The position numbers and the translations under genes are program-made. Below are positions 50,943 to 57,461 of a stretch of DNA of 64,000 nt, piece by piece (within the stretch, counting starts at the first letter, position 1; each line of letters begins with the position of its first letter). Origin of the DNA: Mucilaginibacter sp. UR6-1 (GTDB lineage Bacteria; Bacteroidota; Bacteroidia; Sphingobacteriales; Sphingobacteriaceae); assembly GCF_020880975.1 (NCBI RefSeq), contig NZ_JAJIWP010000006.1:62001-126000 (forward strand), in the 5' to 3' direction. The notes under the pieces were generated by a model, which did no database searches, was not told the origin of the DNA, and saw nothing but the letters and a program-made list of their open reading frames with translations.

Positions 50943-51905
50943 ATGGCAAAGTATAACACACTACTGTACTATTGTTACACCACAATAGCTAATGCGGAGC
51001 AATTTGCTGCCGATCACCTTAATTTTTGTAAACAGCTTAATTTAACCGGGCGTATTATTGTAGCCGACGAAGGCTTGAACGGTACCGTATCAGGCACTGT
51101 GGAAGCTTGCCGGGCTTATATGGATGCGGTTAAGGCTGATAATCGTTTTGATTCTTTAGAGTTTAAGATTGATGAGGTTGACGAGCCTTCGTTTGTAAAG
51201 ATGCATGTTCGTTATAAATCCGAAATTGTACACTCCGGCCTGCGCGATCCGCATATCATCAACCCTCAACAGCAAACGGGTAAACATCTGGAGCCTGTCG
51301 AGTTTATGGAGATGAAGGACAGGGATGATGTTGTGATACTGGATGTACGTTCAAATTACGAACACTCATTAGGGAAATTCAAGAACGCGGTGACGCTGGA
51401 CATTGACAACTTTCGCGATTTCCCGGCTATGATCAATGAACTGGCCCAATACAAGGATAAAAAGATACTCACCTATTGCACCGGTGGCATTAAGTGCGAA
51501 AAAGCATCGGCCCTGTTACTGCACGAGGGTTTTACCGATGTTTACCAATTGCATGGCGGCATCATCAAATATGGTAAAGAAGCCGGCGGTAAGGATTTTG
51601 AAGGTAAATGTTACGTGTTTGATAACCGCCTTTCGGTTGATGTGAACAGCGTTAACCCGGAGGTTATATCAAAATGCTATAACTGTGGTGCCATTACCGA
51701 TAAAATGATAAACTGCGCCAACCCCGAGTGTAATGAGCACTTTACCCAGTGCGATGCCTGCGGTACCAAAATGGAAGGCTGCTGCAGCGATGCCTGTATG
51801 AGCCACCCGCGTAAGCGTAATTACGATGGTACGGGCTACTACGTAAAAGTACCGCAACAGGTAAACGTAAAAAAAACAAAGCTGCAACCAGCTACGGAAT
51901 TATAA
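50943..51905 (+). CDS. trhO: tRNA uridine(34) hydroxylase / rhodanese-related sulfurtransferase
   Basis: 320 residues. TrhO (YceA) hydroxylates U34 of certain tRNAs using prephenate-derived chemistry. N-terminal acylphosphatase-like domain: LTGRIIVADEGLNGTVSGTVEACRAYMDAV (about 32-60). Rhodanese domain: VVILDVRSNYEHSLGKF and the active-site loop TYCTGGIKCEKASALLLHEGFTDVYQLHGGII, catalytic Cys at about 178. The C-terminal region has a cysteine-rich zinc-finger-like segment (CYNCGAI, CANPECNEHF, CDACGTKMEGCC) typical of the family. The stop codon lies inside the stem of the following terminator. Confidence 0.95.
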   Translation: MAKYNTLLYYCYTTIANAEQFAADHLNFCKQLNLTGRIIVADEGLNGTVSGTVEACRAYMDAVKADNRFDSLEFKIDEVDEPSFVKMHVRYKSEIVHSGLRDPHIINPQQQTGKHLEPVEFMEMKDRDDVVILDVRSNYEHSLGKFKNAVTLDIDNFRDFPAMINELAQYKDKKILTYCTGGIKCEKASALLLHEGFTDVYQLHGGIIKYGKEAGGKDFEGKCYVFDNRLSVDVNSVNPEVISKCYNCGAITDKMINCANPECNEHFTQCDACGTKMEGCCSDACMSHPRKRNYDGTGYYVKVPQQVNVKKTKLQPATEL

Positions 51906-51946
51906 AACGAGAAGAGCCTGCATTTGCAGGCTCTTCTCGTTTTATA
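51901..51946 (+). terminator. terminator at the trhO stop codon
   Basis: A perfect 22-bp stem (51901-51922 with 51925-51946, loop TT). The left arm includes the trhO stop codon. Very stable; the right flank is T-rich, and the symmetric A/T ends could also stop convergent transcription. Confidence 0.88.
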
Positions 51947-51958
51947 CCTATTTTTTAT

Positions 51959-52039
51959 GTCATTCCGAACGATAGTGAGGAATCTGTACGCGTTCATTGC
52001 CGGGCGGCAGATTTCTCCTCGTACCTCGATCGAAATGAC
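51959..52039. repeat. palindromic intergenic repeat (REP-like), second element
   Basis: Left arm 51959-51986 (begins GTCATTCCGAACGA) and right arm 52008-52039 (ends CGATCGAAATGAC) are imperfect inverted copies, separated by about 21 bp. The core TCGTACCTCG also occurs in the element at 19225-19309, so the two are related members of one dispersed family. It lies between convergent trhO and hpt. Confidence 0.72.
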
Positions 52040-52082
52040 AATTACTATTTTTAAGCCCCCAACAAGAAGGACTTAAGAGAGT

Positions 52083-52619
52083 TTACACCTTCCTGTAAAT
52101 CTCTTTCAAATTGCGGCCCAATTCCTGGTAATCCAGCCCGTAACCTATTACATAATCATTCTCTATCTCAAAGCCTACGTATTTAAGTTCCTCTATCTTA
52201 TGGTCGAGCGCGGCGGGTTTAAGCAATAAAGAAACTACAGTTACTGATTTTGGCTTACTTACGGCGAGTTTATCCAGCAGGTAATGCAGGGTGTTGCCGC
52301 TTTCAACAATGTCTTCAATCAGTATCACATCACGGCCTTCAATATCCACGCTTATATCAATATCCTCGCGTATTTTTCGGGTGGTTGAAAGGCCTCCGTA
52401 ATACGATGCCAGTTTGGTAAATGTAACCTGGCAAGGTATGGTGATCTGCTTCATCAGGTCGGCAATAAAAATAAAGCTGCCGTTAAGTACACCAATTATA
52501 ACCGGCGTGGAATGTTTAAAGTCAACATTAAGCTGTGCCCCTATTACCCTAACACGTTTTTCAATTTCATCTGCGGCTATAAATGGTTCAAACTCAAGGT
52601 CGGCTATCTTAATATTCAT
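52083..52619 (-). CDS. hpt: hypoxanthine phosphoribosyltransferase
   Basis: 178 residues. Salvages hypoxanthine (and often guanine) with PRPP to IMP/GMP. The phosphoribosyltransferase motif is VILIEDIVESGNTLHYLL (about residues 96-113) with the acidic EDI pair; other conserved parts are VIGVLNGSFIFIADLMKQI, a KLASYYGG segment and FEIENDYVIGYGLDYQE, which carries the purine-contacting region. Start ATG 52619. A TATATTTG promoter box at 52681-52688 faces the divergent M16 peptidase promoter. Confidence 0.95.
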   Translation of the reverse strand: MNIKIADLEFEPFIAADEIEKRVRVIGAQLNVDFKHSTPVIIGVLNGSFIFIADLMKQITIPCQVTFTKLASYYGGLSTTRKIREDIDISVDIEGRDVILIEDIVESGNTLHYLLDKLAVSKPKSVTVVSLLLKPAALDHKIEELKYVGFEIENDYVIGYGLDYQELGRNLKEIYRKV

Positions 52620-52680
52620 ATGGTTGATTATGTGGGTGTTTTGTGTTTTGCGCTTAACGCAAAAGGGGTAGCTTTTGGCG

Positions 52681-52688
52681 CAAATATA
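52681..52688 (-). promoter_or_regulatory. -7 promoter box of hpt
   Basis: Minus strand TATATTTG, exact match; about 60 bp upstream of the hpt ATG. Confidence 0.55.
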
Positions 52689-52817
52689 TTTATAGGACTA
52701 AAGTAGTATAAATCAAACAAAAAACAGCAAATAATTATAATTGCTGTGCCAACACGGGTTAACTTTAACGCAAGTTTTGCCCGTACATGCTATCGTCCTT
52801 CGCGTTTAATTAAACGC

Positions 52818-52825
52818 TATCTTTG
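52818..52825 (+). promoter_or_regulatory. -7 promoter box of the M16 peptidase gene
   Basis: TATCTTTG, exact match, ending 6 bp before ATG 52832; the in-frame TTG at 52823 lies within the box. Confidence 0.65.
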
Positions 52826-52831
52826 CGCCAA

Positions 52832-54058
52832 ATGGATTATCAGGTTCACACACTGGCCAATGGTATACGGCTTATTTTTAAACACGCGCCATTTGCTGTT
52901 ACACACTGCTGTTTTTTGCTTAATGGCGGCTCGCGCGATGAAACACCCGGTAAAGACGGGCTTGCACATTTTATAGAGCACCTGGTTTTTAAGGAAACCG
53001 GAAGGCGCAGTACCACACAAATACTTAACCGGCTTGAGCTGGTTGGTGCCGATCTGAATGCTTATACCACTAAGGAATACACCTGCATTCATGCTTCGTT
53101 TTTGCAGGAGCACCTGGAAAGAAGCATCGATCTGTTTGAGGATATCCTGTTCCACTCCACGTTTCCGCAGGAGGAGTTGGAGAAAGAGCGTGGTGTTATT
53201 CAGGATGAGATCGCCTCTTACCTCGATCAGCCGGAAGAGGCCATACAGGATGATTTTGAAGGCATGTTGTTTAAAGGACACGCGCTGGGCAACAATATAT
53301 TAGGCACGGCCGAATCAGTAGACGGGCTGACCGCTGAAGACATTCGCGCGTTTATAAAAGCAAACTACGCTACAGACGAAATGGTGTTCGGCGTATTCGG
53401 CAATTATGATTTTAAAAAGATAGTAAAGCTTGCCGAAAAATATTTTGCAGCCGTACCGGCTAATTACGCTAAAAAGCAACGTCAGGCACCAATGACTAAT
53501 GCCTCGGCTTATATTGTACAGCATAAGCCCATTACGCAAACGCATTGCATCATTGGCACTCAGGCATACTCATCAGCGCATCCGCATAAATATGGGTTGT
53601 TGCTGGCCAATAACTTATTGGGTGGTATGGGCATGAGCAGCAGGCTCAACCTGGAGATACGTGAAAAGTATGGCATTGCTTATACCATTGAATCAAACTA
53701 TACCTCGCTTACCGATACCGGCATCTTCTCTATTTATTTTGGTACCGATACTGAAAAGGCCGCCCGGGCGGCAAAGCTGGTTCATCGTGAGCTTAAAAAA
53801 CTGCGTGATGCCCGGTTGGGTACCCTGCAATTACACCAGGCAAAGCAAAAATTTATTGGGCAGATAGCACTTGCTGAAGAAAGCCGCATGAGCCTCATCA
53901 TCAGCATGGCCAAAAGTTTGCTCGATTTTGGTTATGCCGATACTTTGGAGGAAGTATTTGATAAAGTGAACGCCGTAACGGCCAACCAGGTGCTGGAGAT
54001 TTGCAACGAGGTGTTTGATAATAACCGCCTGATGACATTGGTATTTGAACCTAAATAA
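52832..54058 (+). CDS. M16 family zinc peptidase (pitrilysin/PqqL-like)
   Basis: 408 residues from ATG 52832; a TTG three codons upstream lies in the promoter box and was rejected. The inverted zinc motif HxxEH is HFIEHLVFKETG (about residues 46-57), with the third ligand Glu expected in EKERGVIQDEIASYL (about 115-130). The M16 half-domain structure is complete: N-terminal DYQVHTLANGIRLIFKHAPFAV, FVFGVFGN-type strand as MVFGVFGNYDFKKIVK, and the second half HKPITQTHCIIGTQAYSSAHPHKYGLLLANNLLGG. Cytoplasmic or periplasmic location is unclear since no signal peptide is seen. It is followed 23 bp later by def. Confidence 0.93.
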   Translation: MDYQVHTLANGIRLIFKHAPFAVTHCCFLLNGGSRDETPGKDGLAHFIEHLVFKETGRRSTTQILNRLELVGADLNAYTTKEYTCIHASFLQEHLERSIDLFEDILFHSTFPQEELEKERGVIQDEIASYLDQPEEAIQDDFEGMLFKGHALGNNILGTAESVDGLTAEDIRAFIKANYATDEMVFGVFGNYDFKKIVKLAEKYFAAVPANYAKKQRQAPMTNASAYIVQHKPITQTHCIIGTQAYSSAHPHKYGLLLANNLLGGMGMSSRLNLEIREKYGIAYTIESNYTSLTDTGIFSIYFGTDTEKAARAAKLVHRELKKLRDARLGTLQLHQAKQKFIGQIALAEESRMSLIISMAKSLLDFGYADTLEEVFDKVNAVTANQVLEICNEVFDNNRLMTLVFEPK

Positions 54059-54069
54059 AATTTTTCACG

Positions 54070-54077
54070 TATTTTTG
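54070..54077 (+). promoter_or_regulatory. -7 promoter box of def
   Basis: TATTTTTG, exact match, ending 4 bp before ATG 54082. Confidence 0.6.
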
Positions 54078-54081
54078 CAGC

Positions 54082-54654
54082 ATGAAGTATCCTATTATCG
54101 CATACGGCGATCCTGTTTTACGAAAAAAAGCCACCGCTATTGAGCCCGACGAATATCCGCATATAAAGCAACTGGTTGATGATATGTTTGAAACCATGTA
54201 CAATGCACGCGGTGTTGGGTTGGCTGCTCCGCAAATAGGGCTGTCTATGCGTTTATTTGTAATTGATGCTACGCCGTTTGATGATGAGGAACCTGAACTG
54301 GCTAACTTTAAAAAAGCGTTTATTAACGCGCAGATAATTGAGGAAACCGGTGAGGAATGGGGCTTTAACGAGGGCTGCCTGAGCATCCCCGATATCAGGG
54401 AGGATGTTTACCGCAAGCCAACCATCAAAATATCATACTACGACGAAAACTGGAAGCACCACGAAGATACCGTATCAGGTATGGCGGCACGCATCATTCA
54501 GCACGAGTATGATCATATTGAAGGTAAATTGTTTACCGATAAGCTCAGCCCCCTACGCAAGCGCCTGATTGAAAAACGCCTGGGCGATATTTCAAAAGGT
54601 GCCGTTAAGGTTGATTACCGAATGAAATTCCCTGCCGCTAAAAAAGGAAGATAG
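54082..54654 (+). CDS. def: peptide deformylase
   Basis: 190 residues. Removes the N-formyl group from nascent proteins. All three Def motifs: GVGLAAPQIGLSMRLFVID (motif 1, about residues 46-64), EGCLSIPDIREDVYRKP (motif 2, the metal Cys in EGCLS), and QHEYDHIEGKLFTDKLS (motif 3, HExxH). The zinc/iron ligands are Cys, His, His. Bacteroidota-type insertion PFDDEEPELANFKKAFINAQI is also present. It lies 23 bp after the M16 gene with its own promoter box. Confidence 0.98.
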   Translation: MKYPIIAYGDPVLRKKATAIEPDEYPHIKQLVDDMFETMYNARGVGLAAPQIGLSMRLFVIDATPFDDEEPELANFKKAFINAQIIEETGEEWGFNEGCLSIPDIREDVYRKPTIKISYYDENWKHHEDTVSGMAARIIQHEYDHIEGKLFTDKLSPLRKRLIEKRLGDISKGAVKVDYRMKFPAAKKGR

Positions 54655-54657
54655 TTT

Positions 54658-54685
54658 TGGTGAGTAGTGAATGGTGAAAAGTGAA
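54658..54685 (+). repeat. tandem heptad repeat, four copies
   Basis: Four adjacent 7-bp units of the form NNGTGAA: TGGTGAG, TAGTGAA, TGGTGAA, AAGTGAA. It starts 4 bp after the def stop codon. Confidence 0.6.
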
Positions 54686-54711
54686 TTTCATCATCATAAA
54701 TAGATATTAAG

Positions 54712-54736
54712 AAAGCAGCTTTCGGGCTGTTTTTTT
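54712..54736 (+). terminator. terminator after def
   Basis: 8-bp stem (54712-54719 with 54726-54733, one G-T pair) and a T-run, 58 bp past the def stop. Moderate stability. Confidence 0.55.
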
Positions 54737-55208
54737 AGTTTTTTAAGGGGCGCGGATTTATAAAGCAAAGTAGCTTTTTAAAAGAGCGTAGGCCTGCCGG
54801 AAAACCGGGCCAGGGAGCATGGCCTTGTGCGGCTGAAGGTTTTTTCCGGCTTGATGTTTGGTTACTTTCGCACCAAGGGAATTAACTGGCCTCCGCGGCC
54901 AAGAGCAGACTGACAATGCTAAGTGCACAATCTCATAATTAAGCACTAAAAGTATGTTCATTACCTGCCCTCAATTTCTTTTAAACGATCAAAAGAAACA
55001 AAACTTAGCATTAGCTAAAAACAAAATAACAGCCAATAATTCGCCGGCTGTTTAATTTTTCTATGAAAGTTAGTGCTTCTTTAGTGCTATCCGAAAATTA
55101 AAAGGCCGGAATTATAGGGTATCATCAGTTTGGTGCCTTTGCTTGATCTTATCTTGCTCGTAAAAATAAGGAGATTGCTAATAGATAAAAAGCAGCTTTT
55201 GCTCCTTT
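54737..55208. other. gene-free stretch with a GC-rich structured block
   Basis: No credible gene. The block at about 54785-54915 is much richer in G+C than its flanks and contains self-complementary pieces, e.g. GCCGGAAAA (54796-54804) with TTTTCCGGC (54842-54850) and a GGCC-rich stretch. A short minus-strand frame (54758-54961) overlaps it but has no signal peptide, family or promoter. A second hairpin (AACAGCC/GGCTGTT at 55028-55034 and 55046-55052) is followed by T-rich sequence. Candidate non-coding RNA or degenerate repeat; not resolved. Confidence 0.45.
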
Positions 55209-55841
55209 TTAATTGCTTGAACGGCTCTTATCACCGTCGGATATTTGTTTGATCAAACTGCCCCAGGCCAGTGGGTTAAGCAATGGGTTTGGCTGTATGG
55301 AAGTTTGATTGAGTATACGGTTATGTAATGCGCCTGCGTTGGTGGTTTGCATTTCGCGGCCATCGCGGGCAAGGGTGTTTTGCAATGCCATTAGTGATGA
55401 TTTGCTGACATTTTTTTTAGCAACCTCCAGGTCATCATCAGCAATTTTCATCGCCAAAAAATCTTTCCTGAACTCATCAGTAGTGGCCCACGGAAAAACC
55501 CTGAATGTTGGCAGGTTAACAATTTGCGGCTTTAAGGGTACTTTTGTTGTAAAGCTCTTGTTAGTATTTGAGGGTATCACCACCACTATGGGGGCATAAC
55601 CTACTGATGTGAAACGAAGGCTATCCCCCTCATGTGCTACGAATGAAAAATAGCCTTTATAATTTGATGAACTTGCTGATTTGCCGTTTGAGAGGTTGGT
55701 TACCGTTACATAAGGCACAGCTATATTTGCACTGTCTGAATTGAAGGTTACACCCGAAAATTGAACCAAAGGCCGCTCCTGCTGCTGCGCAAATGCGGCA
55801 GTAGTAAACATTAAAAATAATATCCCGATCAAAAACTTCAT
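55209..55841 (-). CDS. carboxypeptidase-like regulatory domain protein, secreted
   Basis: 210 residues from ATG 55841 (a GTG two codons upstream is possible). Signal peptide FLIGILFLMFTTAAFAQ. Residues about 25-115 carry a CarboxypepD_reg-like beta-sandwich: VTFNSDSANIAVPYVTVTNLSNGKSASSS, YKGYFSFVAHEGDSLRFTSVGYAPIVVVIP. The C-terminal half is charged and helical (EFRKDFLAMKIADDDLEVAKKN, LARDGREMQTTNAGAL). Similar to the protein at 12308-13048 in layout. Function unknown. Single gene unit preceded by the NifU/Mrp genes on the same strand, 94 bp away. Confidence 0.75.
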   Translation of the reverse strand: MKFLIGILFLMFTTAAFAQQQERPLVQFSGVTFNSDSANIAVPYVTVTNLSNGKSASSSNYKGYFSFVAHEGDSLRFTSVGYAPIVVVIPSNTNKSFTTKVPLKPQIVNLPTFRVFPWATTDEFRKDFLAMKIADDDLEVAKKNVSKSSLMALQNTLARDGREMQTTNAGALHNRILNQTSIQPNPLLNPLAWGSLIKQISDGDKSRSSN

Positions 55842-55941
55842 CTGCACTTATTATTTTACCATTTTGATGCCAAAAGGTTTATTCATGCCAAAAATATCCT
55901 GTTTTTTTTAAAGCAAGGATGTTTTAACAATACTTAACAAA

Positions 55942-56223
55942 TTACCTCAGGTTTTCCGGCAATACAGCGTTAGGGTCGTCAATATCAGTCAGGTTTATGG
56001 CTTCAACACCGGTAATTTCGGGCACAGCCTTTTTAATGGCCTGCTCAATGCCGGCTTTCAGGGTCATGATGCTCATAGGGCATGATCCGCATGATCCAAG
56101 CAATTTTAGCTTTACTACATGCTCAGGCGTAATTTCCTCAACAGACACGTTCCCGCCATCGGCCTCCAGATATGGGCGAATGGTATCCAGCGCTTTCTCA
56201 ACCTGATTTATTAAATCACTCAT
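55942..56223 (-). CDS. NifU C-terminal domain-like Fe-S scaffold protein
   Basis: 93 residues. A NifU-type scaffold: IRPYLEADGGNVSVEEIT and the cluster cysteine pair in GSCGSCPMSIMTLKAGIEQAI (Cys of CxxC, about residue 41-44). It can carry and pass on Fe-S clusters in the cytoplasm. It lies 24 bp downstream of the Mrp-like ATPase gene on the same strand; a NifU-Mrp pair is a plausible Fe-S delivery unit. Confidence 0.94.
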   Translation of the reverse strand: MSDLINQVEKALDTIRPYLEADGGNVSVEEITPEHVVKLKLLGSCGSCPMSIMTLKAGIEQAIKKAVPEITGVEAINLTDIDDPNAVLPENLR

Positions 56224-56247
56224 TTTTATTCTATTATTACTGTAAAG

Positions 56248-57339
56248 TTAATAATTATTTACAACATTTTTATCCACTACGCCCCGTGCGTTGTATATGG
56301 AAACCTGCTGCGCTACCATCTTTGCCATCTCTGTAAAGGCATCGGCAGTAACGCTGTTATCCTGCAAAATAACAGGTACCCCTGCATCGCCCGATTCGCT
56401 GATGCTTTTTACCAGTGGTATCTCACCCAAAAACGGTACATCAAGTTGGGTGGCCAGCTTTTTGCCGCCATCCTGTCCAAAAATATAGTACTTATTTTCG
56501 GGCAGCTCGGCAGGTGTAAAATAGGCCATGTTTTCAACTACGCCCAATATCGGTACGTTGATAGCGTCCATCATAAACATACCTATTCCCTTTTTAGCAT
56601 CGGCAAGGGCTACGTTTTGTGGCGTGGTAACAATAACCGCGCCCGTAACCGGGAAGGTTTGTGTTATGGTAATGTGTATATCGCCCGTACCGGGGGGCAA
56701 ATCGACCACCAGGTAATCCAGCTCGCCCCAGTCAGCATCGTTAAATAACTGCTTTACCGCGGTTGATACCATTGGCCCGCGCCATGGCACAGGTTGGTTA
56801 GGGTCGGTAAAAAAGCCGATGGATAACAGCTTTAATCCAAATTTTTCAATAGGCTGGATACGTGTTTTGCCATTTTGCTGGGTAGCGTTTGGCCGCGCGC
56901 CTTCCAACCCGAACATAATGGGTAATGAAGGGCCGTAAATATCAGCATCTATCAAGCCTACCCTGGCGTCCGCTTTAACAAGCCCCAGTGCCAGGTTAAC
57001 CGCCACGGTTGATTTGCCAACCCCGCCTTTGCCTGATGCTACCGCGATAATGTTTTTAACACCCGGTACGCCGGTATCCTTTTGCGAGGTTACGCGCGAA
57101 GTCATGTTTATGCTAACTTCTATTTCCTTGCTGATGAAGTGGCCTATCGCATTACGACAGGCGTTCTCGATCAGCCCCTTTAACGGGCAGGCCGGCGTGG
57201 TTAATATTACTGAAAAGCTGAGGCGGTTGCCATCAATATGTATATCCTGTATCATGTTCAGGGTAACCAGGTCCTTTTTCAGGTCAGGCTCCTCAACATT
57301 GCTAAGGGCTTGTAAAACTTGTTCTTTTGTAATTGTCAT
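56248..57339 (-). CDS. apbC: Mrp/NBP35-family ATP-binding Fe-S carrier
   Basis: 363 residues. N-terminal DUF59-like (MIP18) domain (about 1-85: ALSNVEEPDLKKDLVTLNMIQD and CPLKGLIENACRNAI). P-loop IIAVASGKGGVGKSTVAVNLALGL (about 100-120), switch region GLIDADIYGPSLPIMFG, and DYLVVDLPPGTGDIHITI. The ENMAYF segment is present, but the usual CPxCG following it is absent (ENMAYFTPAELPENKYYIFG), a Bacteroidota variant. Members bind and transfer Fe-S clusters. A TATTTTTG promoter box lies 16 bp upstream, and the NifU-like gene follows. Confidence 0.93.
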   Translation of the reverse strand: MTITKEQVLQALSNVEEPDLKKDLVTLNMIQDIHIDGNRLSFSVILTTPACPLKGLIENACRNAIGHFISKEIEVSINMTSRVTSQKDTGVPGVKNIIAVASGKGGVGKSTVAVNLALGLVKADARVGLIDADIYGPSLPIMFGLEGARPNATQQNGKTRIQPIEKFGLKLLSIGFFTDPNQPVPWRGPMVSTAVKQLFNDADWGELDYLVVDLPPGTGDIHITITQTFPVTGAVIVTTPQNVALADAKKGIGMFMMDAINVPILGVVENMAYFTPAELPENKYYIFGQDGGKKLATQLDVPFLGEIPLVKSISESGDAGVPVILQDNSVTADAFTEMAKMVAQQVSIYNARGVVDKNVVNNY

Positions 57340-57355
57340 TTATCTATCTTAATCG

Positions 57356-57363
57356 CAAAAATA
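57356..57363 (-). promoter_or_regulatory. -7 promoter box of the Mrp-like gene
   Basis: Minus strand TATTTTTG, exact match, ending 16 bp before ATG 57339. Confidence 0.6.
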
Positions 57364-57461
57364 TGAAAACCGCTTGGCTTTGGTTTTGTTACCGAAATAA
57401 TTTACTGTACTTTAACGTTTGAAGCGGATAAGAATTAATTAGTTTTGGATAAAATTTACTG

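Noticed and set aside
54758..54961. 67-codon minus-strand frame in the 54.7-55.2 kb gap
   Set aside because: No signal peptide, family or promoter box; it reads through the GC-rich structured block, so a chance frame is more likely.
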